A stretch of 64,000 nt of DNA, from positions 452,526 to 516,525 of the forward strand of contig JBFWVZ010000003.1 of NCBI GenBank assembly GCA_050246475.1. The letters run 5' to 3'. Below the pieces are notes generated by a model. It was not told the origin of the DNA and did no database searches. It saw nothing but the letters and a program-made list of their open reading frames with translations. This document shows positions 1-7,817 of this stretch, in pieces (the stretch's first letter is position 1; each line of letters opens with the position of its first letter). The position numbers and the translations under genes were made by a program. Source of the DNA: CADEEL01 sp050246475 (GTDB lineage: Bacteria > Pseudomonadota > Alphaproteobacteria > Caulobacterales > Aquidulcibacteraceae).

Positions 1-1
1 C

Positions 2-169
2 GTCGTGACCAACAGCTTCCTCGCCTTCGGCGGCGACGGCTTCAACGCCTTCGCCGGCGAGCGCACGCGCACTGTCGCCGGCGGCGATCTCGCCGCGCTC
101 GAAACCTATGTCGCCGCGTACTCCCCACTGCCCGCGCCAAGCGCCCCGCGCGTGCGCATCGAACAATAG
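2..169 (+). CDS. 5'-nucleotidase family protein, C-terminal end (partial)
   Basis: The open frame runs in from the left edge and encodes the last 55 residues of a protein, beginning VVTNSFLAFGGDGFNAF. The N-[SD]-F-L-A-x-GGDGF pattern is characteristic of the C-terminal substrate-binding domain of the UshA/5'-nucleotidase family, periplasmic enzymes that release phosphate from nucleotides. The catalytic metallophosphatase domain would lie off the window. Its placement beside several other phosphatases (PhoD-type, inositol monophosphatase, phytase) suggests a role in phosphate scavenging, which is inference. It converges on katG with a hairpin between them. Confidence 0.7.
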   Translation, partial: VVTNSFLAFGGDGFNAFAGERTRTVAGGDLAALETYVAAYSPLPAPSAPRVRIEQ

Positions 170-173
170 AAAT

Positions 174-200
174 GGGCGGCGCAGATGGCCCGCGCCGCCC
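174..200. terminator. Hairpin between convergent genes
   Basis: GGGCGGCGC (174-182) pairs with GCGCCGCCC (192-200) around a 9-base loop. It sits between the stop of the 5'-nucleotidase-like gene and the end of katG, so it can serve either strand. No strong T-run follows, so termination efficiency is uncertain. Confidence 0.5.
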
Positions 201-224
201 CAATTCCTTCGCGTGGCGCGGTGC

Positions 225-2411
225 TTACTGAGCGCCCGCCGGGCGCGGCGCGCGCAGATCGAAGCGGTCAAGCTCCATCACCTTCGCCCACGCTTTGACG
301 AAGTCCTTCACGAACTTCTCCTTCGCATCGTTCGCGCCATAAACTTCCGCGAGCGCGCGCAGCTGCGAGTGCGAGCCGAAGATGAGATCGGCGCGCGTGC
401 CGGTCCACTTCACTTGGCCGCTCTTGCGGTCCCGCGCTTCGAACTCTTCCTGGCTGCCGCCAATGCCTTTCCACTGATTGCCCATATCGAGCAGGTTGAC
501 GAAGAAATCGTTGGAAAGAACGCCTGGCCGGCTCGTCAGCACGCCATGCTTCTCATGGCCGACTTGCAGCACGCGCAGCCCGCCGACGAGCACCGTCATC
601 TCCGGCGCTGAAAGCTCCAGCAATTGCGCGCGGTCGACCAGATGATCTTCGATCGGCATGATCGGGTCGCGCACGTAATTGCGGAAGCCGTCCGCCTTCG
701 GATTGAGATATTCGAAGGAGTGAACCTCGGTTTCCTCTTGCGTCGCGTCCGCGCGGCCTGGCGTGAACGGCACTTTGACCGTGACGCCGCCGTCCTTCGC
801 CGCCTTCTCGATGGCCGCCGCGCCGCCGAGCACGATCAAGTCCGCGAGCGAAATCTTGCCGCCGGCTTCCTTCTGAATCGCTTCGAGCTTAGCGAGCACC
901 TTTGAAAGCTGGGCAGGCTTGTTGACCTCCCAATCCTTCATCGGCGCGAGGCGAATGCGCGCGCCGTTGGCGCCGCCGCGGCGATCCGAACCGCGATAGG
1001 TCGAGGCCGACGCCCACGCCGTCTCGATCAGTTCGCGCGTGGACAAACCGGATGCGAGGATCTTCGCTTTCAATGCATCGACATCGCCCGCGCCGATCGT
1101 GCTCGGCGCGCCCGAGATCGGGTCCTGCCAGATGAGCGTCTCTTTCGGGACGTACTTGCCCTTGTAGAGCGCCTTCGGCCCCATATCGCGGTGCGTGAGC
1201 TTGAACCACGCGCGCGCGAACGCATCGGCGAACTCCGCCGGATTCTTATGGAAGCGGCGCGCGATCTTTTCGTATTCGGGATCGAACCGCATCGCCAAAT
1301 CCGCCGTCGTCATCATCGGCTGATGCTTCTTGTTCGGGTCGAACGCGTCTTCGACGTTGCGGCCCGCATCGCCCTTCGGCTTCCACTGATGCGCGCCAGC
1401 GGGGCTCTTCGACAGCTCCCACTCATAGCCGAACAGCGTATCGAGATAGCCCATGTCCCACGTCGTCGGCTTTGGCTTCCACGCGCCTTCGATGCCGGAC
1501 GTGATCGTGTGCCCGGCCATGCCGCTCTCGAAGGTCGAGATCCAGCCAAGGCCTTGCAGCTCCATGTCGGCGCCTTCCGGCTCCTTGCCGACATGGCTTT
1601 CCGGACCCGCGCCGTGCGCTTTGCCGAACGTGTGTCCGCCCGCGACGAGCGCGACCGTCTCTTCATCGTTCATCGCCATGCGCGCGAACGTCTCGCGGAT
1701 GTCGCGCCCGGACGCGACCGGATCGGGGTTGGCGTCAGGCCCCTGCGGGTTGACGTAGATCAAGCCCATCTGCACCGCGCCGAAATTGCCGGCGAGCACG
1801 CGATCGCCCGAGTAGCGCGCATTGGGCGCCTTCGAGTCCGCGAGCCACGCTTCCTCGGCGCCCCAATTCACATGGTTCTCCGGCTCCCACACATCGGCGC
1901 GCCCGCCGCCGAAGCCGAACACCGGCCCGCCCATGCTCTCGATGGCCACATTGCCGGTGAGAATGAGGAGATCGGCCCACGAGAGTTTCGCGCCGTACTT
2001 CTGCTTGATCGGCCACAGGAGGCGGCGCGCTTTGTCGAGATTGCCGTTGTCCGGCCACGAGTTGAGCGGCGCGAAGCGTTGCTGCCCGCGCCCGCCGCCG
2101 CCGCGCCCGTCGCCGACGCGATAGGTGCCCGCCGCGTGCCACGCCATGCGGATGAAGAAGGGGCCATAATGGCCGTAATCGGCCGGCCACCAATCCTGGC
2201 TGTCCGTCATCAACGCCTTGAGGTCCGCAATCACCGCATCGAGATCGAGGCTCTCGAATTCCTTGGCGTAGTTGAACGCCGGCCCCATCGGATCGGATTC
2301 AGGCGTATTCTGATGCAGAACGCTGACATTGACTTGGTTGGGCCACCAGTCGCGGTTGGTGCGGGCGCGCACATGCGCCACGGGGCATTTGGAATCGGTG
2401 CCGTCGGCCAT
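225..2411 (-). CDS. katG: Catalase-peroxidase KatG
   Basis: This 728-residue haem enzyme breaks down hydrogen peroxide by catalase and peroxidase activity; the length is normal for the two-domain bacterial family. The distal haem pocket is visible as Arg88, Trp91 and His92 in IRMAWHAAGT. Trp91, Tyr219 (GLIYVNPQGP) and Met245 match the three residues that cross-link into the catalase adduct, and His260 (AGGHTFGKAH) is the proximal haem ligand. The second half is the degenerate haem-less repeat. It starts 96 bases after the PhoD-type phosphatase stop, so it may have its own promoter (three CGATAG repeats lie in that gap) while also receiving read-through from the iol operon. No regulator gene such as oxyR is in the window. 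Confidence 0.97.
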   Translation of the reverse strand: MADGTDSKCPVAHVRARTNRDWWPNQVNVSVLHQNTPESDPMGPAFNYAKEFESLDLDAVIADLKALMTDSQDWWPADYGHYGPFFIRMAWHAAGTYRVGDGRGGGGRGQQRFAPLNSWPDNGNLDKARRLLWPIKQKYGAKLSWADLLILTGNVAIESMGGPVFGFGGGRADVWEPENHVNWGAEEAWLADSKAPNARYSGDRVLAGNFGAVQMGLIYVNPQGPDANPDPVASGRDIRETFARMAMNDEETVALVAGGHTFGKAHGAGPESHVGKEPEGADMELQGLGWISTFESGMAGHTITSGIEGAWKPKPTTWDMGYLDTLFGYEWELSKSPAGAHQWKPKGDAGRNVEDAFDPNKKHQPMMTTADLAMRFDPEYEKIARRFHKNPAEFADAFARAWFKLTHRDMGPKALYKGKYVPKETLIWQDPISGAPSTIGAGDVDALKAKILASGLSTRELIETAWASASTYRGSDRRGGANGARIRLAPMKDWEVNKPAQLSKVLAKLEAIQKEAGGKISLADLIVLGGAAAIEKAAKDGGVTVKVPFTPGRADATQEETEVHSFEYLNPKADGFRNYVRDPIMPIEDHLVDRAQLLELSAPEMTVLVGGLRVLQVGHEKHGVLTSRPGVLSNDFFVNLLDMGNQWKGIGGSQEEFEARDRKSGQVKWTGTRADLIFGSHSQLRALAEVYGANDAKEKFVKDFVKAWAKVMELDRFDLRAPRPAGAQ

Positions 2412-2433
2412 CGGGGGTCTCCTTCAACGGTCC

Positions 2434-2469
2434 CGATAGACCGCCCAAGCCGATAGGCCAAATCGATAG
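2434..2469. promoter_or_regulatory. Triple CGATAG repeat upstream of katG
   Basis: CGATAG occurs at 2434-2439, 2451-2456 and 2464-2469 in the 96-base gap between katG and the phosphatase gene. On the katG strand these read CTATCG. Half-sites containing CTAT/ATAG occur in OxyR operators, but the head-to-tail arrangement here is not the canonical palindromic one, so assignment to OxyR is only a guess. Confidence 0.3.
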
Positions 2470-2507
2470 ATTGAAATCGAGATATAGAGAGAGCCTCTAC
2501 GAGGCCT

Positions 2508-3935
2508 TCACTCAACCTCGGGCACGAAATAGGCGCCCCCGGCGCGGTAGCGTTCGAGGCGCACGAGTTCGTCCGCGTCGATCTTCTCGCGCCACGTGGC
2601 GCGCCCGTTGCGCAGATCGGCGGGCGTCAGCGTCAGCGGCGCCCAGACGGGCGCGCCCAGATGATTGTGCAGCGTGAACGTCATCCGCGGTTCGGGTTCC
2701 CATTGGAAATCGAGCATCCCGAAATTGACGCTGCGCGCATACGTCTCCCGGATGCGGATCTCCGGCATCTGGTCGATGAAATCGATGTCCGGCAGCTGCG
2801 CCAGCGGCGAGGAGCAGAAATCGTAGAAATCGTACCCGCCGCGTTCGGACCACGGGATGCAATTGAGCTCGCCCATGTGGCTGTCGCCCGAAATGCCGAA
2901 CACCCCCTCGATGCGCTCATCGCGGATGAAATCGAAGAGCGCATCGCGCTCATGCTGATAGACGGCCCATGAATCGCCGCCCACGCGCTCCGCGCTCGAC
3001 CAGCCCGAGCCAGAGACAAGCACTTTGAACGGCGCGCGCGAACGGCGCAGCTCTTGCCGCAACCAATCCAGTTGCGCCGCGCCAAGCATCGTCTTCTGCG
3101 GCGTCGACGGCCCAGGGCTCGGATCGCGATGATAGCGCCCATCGAGGATGAAGAAATCGACGCCGCCGAACGTGTACGTGCTGAAGATGCCGTCCGTGTT
3201 GCGCGCGCCATAAGCGCCGTTCGCCCAATAGGCTTTGAAGAGCCGCAGCGAATCCGCGCGCATCGGATTGGTGCGGTCGGAATCGTTGTAGCCGAAATCG
3301 TGATCGTCCCACGTCGCGAGATTGGGGATGCTTCGGTAAAGCGGCAGCGCGCGATCGATGAGCCGCTGGCGCCGGTAGAGATCGGCGAGCGCGGAAGGCT
3401 CGGTGGAATCCGCGTACACATTGTCGCCGAGCCAGAGAAACATATCCGGCTCCAGCGCCATCACCGATGTGAAGATGCGCTGTTCCATATCGATCTGCGA
3501 ACGCGCGCACGAGCCGAATGCGACGCGAATGGGCGCGCGCCCGCTCGGCGCCGTCTTGGTGCGATAGGGATAGGGCGCATAGCGGTCGAGCCCGCCTTGG
3601 ATGCGGAAGCGATAATAATAGTCCGTCGCGGGCTGAAGTCCGTCCATGCGCGCGGCGACGCAGAAATCGTTCTCCGCCACGGCGCGCACGACAGGCCCCG
3701 TGCGCGCATCGCGGAAATCACGCGTGCGTGAGACTTCGAGCGCGACATCGAACGGCCCGCTCGTGCGCCCCCACACGAGCAGATGGTTCGCCCCGTTGGC
3801 GCCCACCATCGGCCCTTCGAGCAAACGCGGATAGCCCACCGGCGCTTGCGCGCCCGCGTCGCGCGCGAGCGCGCCTAGCGCCAAAGTGGAGGCGCCCGCA
3901 AAGAGATCGCGGCGGCGCATTCTGATCAGGGGCAT
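2508..3935 (-). CDS. PhoD-type alkaline phosphatase, Tat-exported
   Basis: The 475-residue protein is a PhoD-family metallophosphatase/phosphodiesterase. The N-terminus carries a twin-arginine export signal (MRRRDLFAGAS followed by an Ala/Leu-rich stretch ending DAGAQA), so it should be folded in the cytoplasm and act in the periplasm. An N-terminal fibronectin-like PhoD_N domain is followed by the metal centre: WLGDNVYAD, TWDDHDFGYND and FGISGDSHMGEL supply the Asp/His ligands. The start overlaps the end of the preceding phosphatase gene by 10 bases; an alternative ATG (MRRRDLF, 3920) would remove the overlap. As the last member of the iol operon it probably contributes to phosphate release from organic phosphates; activity on inositol phosphates is inference. 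Confidence 0.85.
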   Translation of the reverse strand: MPLIRMRRRDLFAGASTLALGALARDAGAQAPVGYPRLLEGPMVGANGANHLLVWGRTSGPFDVALEVSRTRDFRDARTGPVVRAVAENDFCVAARMDGLQPATDYYYRFRIQGGLDRYAPYPYRTKTAPSGRAPIRVAFGSCARSQIDMEQRIFTSVMALEPDMFLWLGDNVYADSTEPSALADLYRRQRLIDRALPLYRSIPNLATWDDHDFGYNDSDRTNPMRADSLRLFKAYWANGAYGARNTDGIFSTYTFGGVDFFILDGRYHRDPSPGPSTPQKTMLGAAQLDWLRQELRRSRAPFKVLVSGSGWSSAERVGGDSWAVYQHERDALFDFIRDERIEGVFGISGDSHMGELNCIPWSERGGYDFYDFCSSPLAQLPDIDFIDQMPEIRIRETYARSVNFGMLDFQWEPEPRMTFTLHNHLGAPVWAPLTLTPADLRNGRATWREKIDADELVRLERYRAGGAYFVPEVE

Positions 3936-4750
3936 GCCGCTTTTGCTCCATCGCGTTCAGCGGCGCGTATGAGGCGCGCGAGCAATTGTTCGTGGATGGC
4001 AGGGCTCGCGCCCAGCACCGTGCCGTTGTGCAAATCGAGTTCGCGCCCGCGCGCGTCGGTCACAACGCCGCCCGCTTCCTCAACGAGGCAAACGCCCGCC
4101 GCCATATCCCACGCATTGACGCATTGCTCCCAATAAGCGTCGAACCGCCCGGCCGCGACATAGGCGAGATCGACCGCGCCGGCCCCCAGCCTGCGCATCC
4201 CGGAGACGTTCTCCGTAATCTCCTCCATCTCGCGCGCGAAGAGCGTGTGATCGGGCTTGCCCGTGAACGGAATGCCGACCGCGACGATGGCCTGCTTGAG
4301 CAACGGCGTCTGCGTCACGCGTGTCGGCACGCCGTTGAAGAACGCGCCTTCGCCCTTCTCCGCCCAGAACGTTTCGCCGAGCAGCGGCACGTGCGTCACG
4401 CCCGCGATCACTTTGCCTTCGCGCGCGAGCGCGACATTGACCGCGAAAATCGGCATGCCGCGCACGAAATTCTGCGTGCCGTCCAGCGGATCGACGATCC
4501 AGATGTGGTCCTTGTCGGCGCCTTCGACGGCGCCGCCCTCTTCGCCGAGAAAGCCGTAGCGCGGGCGCGCTTCGAGCAGCAGACGCTTCAGCGTCTCCTC
4601 CGCGCGCGTATCCGCGATGGAGACCGGATCGGCGATTGTCTTGTGATCGATCACATAGTCGCCGAGGCGTGCAAAGTCCTCGCGCAACCCATCGCCCGCG
4701 GCTTTCGCCGCACTCAGCATGATTTCGAGCAGAGGCGAAGGCGCGCGCAT
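3926..4750 (-). CDS. Inositol monophosphatase-family phosphatase
   Basis: This 274-residue protein shows the Mg-dependent inositol monophosphatase family motifs: GEEGG (first metal Glu), WIVDPLDGTQNF (metal-binding Asp cluster) and AWDMAAGVCLVEEAGG near the C-terminus. Family members hydrolyse inositol monophosphates, histidinol phosphate or 3'-phosphoadenosine phosphates. The gene overlaps the MFS gene by one base and the PhoD-type gene by ten, inside the iol operon. That context favours myo-inositol monophosphate, the end product of phytase action, as the substrate (inference). It is cytoplasmic, with no signal peptide. Confidence 0.87.
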   Translation of the reverse strand: MRAPSPLLEIMLSAAKAAGDGLREDFARLGDYVIDHKTIADPVSIADTRAEETLKRLLLEARPRYGFLGEEGGAVEGADKDHIWIVDPLDGTQNFVRGMPIFAVNVALAREGKVIAGVTHVPLLGETFWAEKGEGAFFNGVPTRVTQTPLLKQAIVAVGIPFTGKPDHTLFAREMEEITENVSGMRRLGAGAVDLAYVAAGRFDAYWEQCVNAWDMAAGVCLVEEAGGVVTDARGRELDLHNGTVLGASPAIHEQLLARLIRAAERDGAKAACP

Positions 4751-6093
4751 CAGTCCCTGAGCTTCGCGCGCCAGAGCGTGAGCGAAAGCAGCATCGAAGC
4801 GATCGCCGAGCCGACCCAGAAATAGATCACGGGCGTGAAGTCATAGACGTTGTCGCCCGCGATGTTCTGCATGTTCTGCTGGATGAGCACGCCCGAGACG
4901 TTCTCCTGCACCGCCGCGCCGATATAGGAGAAGACGCCGATCACGCCCATCGCCGCGCCCGCGACGCGCTTGGGGCAAATATCCACCGCGAAGAGTCCGC
5001 CGAGCGAAGCGACCAATCCGGTGAGCCCAAGCCCGAACAGAACCATCCCAATCGTCAGCGCGACGTGATTGTTCGGCCCGAAGAAAATGAGCCAGAGCCC
5101 GATCAGCTCCACGATGGAGAAGACAAGGTTCGCGGGCGGCCGGCGCGCGTTGAAGAATTTGTCCGAGATGAACCCGTACGCGATGGAGCCCACGACGCCC
5201 GCGAGCGTCGAGATCATCAGCATCGTGCCGGATTCCAGTTCGTTGAAGCCGCGCGCCTCCTGCAGATAAAGCGGCCCCCAGGAATTGATCGCGTAGCGCG
5301 TCACGTAGTTGAGCGCGCTGGCGAGCGCGAGCACCCAGATGGTCGGGATCGCGAGGATAGAGAATTGCGTGCGCAGCACGCTCCAGTGCTTCGTGCGTTC
5401 GCTCTCGGCGAGGTGATCGTTCTTCCAATCCGCGACCGTCGGCAGCCCCATCGTGCGCGGGCGGTCGCGCAGCAGGATGTAGGCCATGGCCGCCGCGAAG
5501 ATGCCGATCATCGCGGGCAGGAAATAGCCCATGCGCCAGCCGAAGTAGGCGACCGTGCCGCCGATCACGAAGAAGGTGAGCCCTTCGCCGATCGAGTGCG
5601 CGGTGCTCCAGAACCCGTAGGCGCGGCCGCGTTCCTTATTCGAGAACCACGCCGTCATCGCCACGACGCTCGCGGGCGCGCCGAAGCCCTGGAAGTATCC
5701 GTTGAGCCCCCAGAGCACGACCGCGACCCAGAGCGTATCGGCAAACCCCATGCCGAAATTGCAGATCGCGGAGGCGAGAAAGCCGAACGCGATGAGGCGG
5801 CGCACGTTGGCGTGGTCCGCGAGGAAGCCGTTGGTCAGCTTGCCGAGCGCATAAGTGTAGAAGAGCGCCGAACCGATGAGCCCGAATTGCTCCGGCGTGA
5901 AGATGCCCTCATCGATCATGCGCGGCTTCACCACGCCGATCGCGAGGCGGCACGTGTAGATGAGCGCGTAGCCGAGCGTGATCGCGGTGAAGACGCCGAC
6001 GCGATTGCGCCGGTACGCGCTGTCGATCGCGGCCTGATCCGTAATCACGGGCCGGTCCGGCCCGGTGGCGAACACGCCAAACAATCCCGCCAA
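4750..6093 (-). CDS. MFS transporter, organophosphate/sugar-phosphate permease type
   Basis: The 447-residue protein has about twelve hydrophobic segments and a clear MFS motif A in the first cytoplasmic loop (GFLADHANVRRL). Overall pattern (YALGKLTNGFLAD, GYFQGFGAPA, GLFAVDICPKRVAGAAMGVI) resembles the organophosphate:phosphate antiporter group (GlpT/UhpT/sugar-phosphate sensor) rather than known inositol symporters. It lies 24 bases downstream of iolB and is coupled to the inositol monophosphatase gene. An importer of inositol monophosphate or of free inositol would fit the locus; the paired monophosphatase makes a phosphorylated substrate attractive, but this is inference. Confidence 0.83.
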   Translation of the reverse strand: MAGLFGVFATGPDRPVITDQAAIDSAYRRNRVGVFTAITLGYALIYTCRLAIGVVKPRMIDEGIFTPEQFGLIGSALFYTYALGKLTNGFLADHANVRRLIAFGFLASAICNFGMGFADTLWVAVVLWGLNGYFQGFGAPASVVAMTAWFSNKERGRAYGFWSTAHSIGEGLTFFVIGGTVAYFGWRMGYFLPAMIGIFAAAMAYILLRDRPRTMGLPTVADWKNDHLAESERTKHWSVLRTQFSILAIPTIWVLALASALNYVTRYAINSWGPLYLQEARGFNELESGTMLMISTLAGVVGSIAYGFISDKFFNARRPPANLVFSIVELIGLWLIFFGPNNHVALTIGMVLFGLGLTGLVASLGGLFAVDICPKRVAGAAMGVIGVFSYIGAAVQENVSGVLIQQNMQNIAGDNVYDFTPVIYFWVGSAIASMLLSLTLWRAKLRD

Positions 6094-6117
6094 AACGCTC
6101 TCCCCTTGCTTCTCTTT

Positions 6118-6921
6118 TTATTTCTTCACGATCCATTCGTGCGCGGGATCGTTCTTGAAAATCCACGTCCGCTTCGGGCCCGCCATCACGTTCAGATAAT
6201 AGAGATCGTAGCCGTGCGGCGCGCCGACGGGGTGATAGCCCTTCGGCACCATGACGACATCGCCATCCTCCACGCACACCGTCTCATCCAGGCTGCGGTC
6301 GTCCGTATAGACGCGCTGAAACGCGAACCCCTGCGCTGGATTGAGCCGGTGATAGTACGTCTCCTCCAGCGCGGATTCGACGGGCGCGGCGTCGCGATCG
6401 TGCTTGTGCGGCGGATAGGAGCTCCAATGCCCGCCCGGCGTGATCACTTCCGCGATGAGCAAGCTTTCGGCCGGCTCCGTCTCGGGCAGAATGTTGCGCA
6501 CGAAGCGGGTGTTCGTGCCCTGCCCGCGCTTCTCCAACGAGATCTTGTCGGATGAGATGAGACGCGGCGCGCCGACGCCTTCGCCGGGCGCCGAGCAGAG
6601 CGCGACCTCCACATCGCTCAGCGCACTGATCGAGTAATCCGTCTCCGACGGAACATAGACGCACGCCGGCGCCGCATCTTCGAACACGTTCGCGCGCCCG
6701 CCAATGCCGGCGAACGCCTCATCGCCCGCCTTCACGTCCGCTTTGCCGGAGAGGATGACGATGCACGTTTCGCGCGCGCGCTCACGCCCCTTGTGCGTTT
6801 GCCCCGCCGCGAGCTTCACCACTTTGAAGCCGACGAATTTCCAGCCTGCACTTTCCGGCGTGATCTCCAGCACGCAGCCGTCAGCCGCTGGTTCATGCGG
6901 GCGAACGCGCAGCTTCGACAT
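6118..6921 (-). CDS. iolB: 5-deoxy-glucuronate isomerase IolB
   Basis: IolB converts 5-deoxy-D-glucuronate to 2-deoxy-5-keto-gluconate in inositol breakdown. The 267-residue bicupin-like protein carries the family signature YPPHKHDRD, then EETYYHRL and GYHPVGAPHGYDLYYLNVMAG near the C-terminus. The start chosen (MSKLRVRPHEP) overlaps the iolE stop by one base (TAATG), so the longer upstream frame is excluded. It is the fourth gene of the operon. Confidence 0.95.
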   Translation of the reverse strand: MSKLRVRPHEPAADGCVLEITPESAGWKFVGFKVVKLAAGQTHKGRERARETCIVILSGKADVKAGDEAFAGIGGRANVFEDAAPACVYVPSETDYSISALSDVEVALCSAPGEGVGAPRLISSDKISLEKRGQGTNTRFVRNILPETEPAESLLIAEVITPGGHWSSYPPHKHDRDAAPVESALEETYYHRLNPAQGFAFQRVYTDDRSLDETVCVEDGDVVMVPKGYHPVGAPHGYDLYYLNVMAGPKRTWIFKNDPAHEWIVKK

Positions 6922-7817
6922 TAGCGTCCCTCCTCGATCAAGCCCGCCGCCGCGGCCTCGCGCTTCAGCGTCGCGAGCCCCAGCGTCTGGTATTCGCGCG
7001 GATTGGCGATGGTGGGATCCTGCTCCGCCTCCACGACGATCCAGCCGGAATAGTCGATGCTCTTCAACGCTTTCATGACAACGGAGAAGTCGATCCCCCC
7101 GTCGCCCGGCACGGTGAACATGCCCTCGACGACGCCGTCCAGAAAGCTCTTGCCCGCCTTGCGCGCGGCGGCGTGAACGGGTCCGCGCACATCCTTGCAA
7201 TGCACGTGCGCGATGCGCGTTGGGTGCTCACTGATCACGCGCACGGGATCGACGCCGCCCAATGCCGCGTGGCCGGTGTCCAGCGTCAGGCCCACTTCAT
7301 CGCCGGTGCGTTCGATGAAGTGCGCCAGGTCGTCCGCCCGTTCCACCACCGTGCCCAGATGATGATGATACGCGAAGCGCAAGCCCTCGCCCTTGATGTA
7401 GCGCGCCACCGCCGTCAGCCGTTCGCCGAACGCATCCCAGTTCGCAAGCCGCGGCGTCGCGGTCAGCGGCTGCGCGCGATCGCCATGCACGGCGTTGCTC
7501 GTCTCGGCAAAGACAAACACGGTCGAACTCATCGCCTTCAGCAAAGCGAGATGAGGCTGCAACGCCTCAATCTCCGCCTCCGCCGATTGCACGAGGAGGC
7601 TCCCGCTATACCAGCCGCCGACGAGCGCGAGCTTGTGGCGCGCGAGCAGCGGGGCGAGCGCTGCCGCATCGCGCGGAAACTTGCCGCCGAGTTCGATGCC
7701 TTCGAAGCCGATCGCGGCCGCTTCGGCCAGGATCGTCTCCAGCGGCGTATCGCCGCCCAGTTCGGGCATGTCGTCGTTGGCCCACGCAATGGGGCTCACG
7801 CCAAAGCGGATGCTCAT
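6921..7817 (-). CDS. iolE: Inosose dehydratase IolE
   Basis: IolE removes water from 2-keto-myo-inositol (inosose) to give the trihydroxycyclohexane-dione. This 298-residue TIM-barrel protein of the xylose-isomerase-like fold starts MSIRFGVSPIAWAND, typical of IolE, and shows AYHHHLGT, LTLDTGHAALGG and HVHCKDVRG, which hold the metal ligands. The start is fixed by a four-base ATGA overlap with the iolD stop. Confidence 0.95.
   Translation of the reverse strand: MSIRFGVSPIAWANDDMPELGGDTPLETILAEAAAIGFEGIELGGKFPRDAAALAPLLARHKLALVGGWYSGSLLVQSAEAEIEALQPHLALLKAMSSTVFVFAETSNAVHGDRAQPLTATPRLANWDAFGERLTAVARYIKGEGLRFAYHHHLGTVVERADDLAHFIERTGDEVGLTLDTGHAALGGVDPVRVISEHPTRIAHVHCKDVRGPVHAAARKAGKSFLDGVVEGMFTVPGDGGIDFSVVMKALKSIDYSGWIVVEAEQDPTIANPREYQTLGLATLKREAAAAGLIEEGR

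Noticed and set aside
1191..2456. 421-residue open frame on the plus strand over katG
   Set aside because: It is antisense to a complete, motif-bearing katG, is Arg/Ala-rich with no domain, and reflects the GC-rich codon pattern of the opposite strand.
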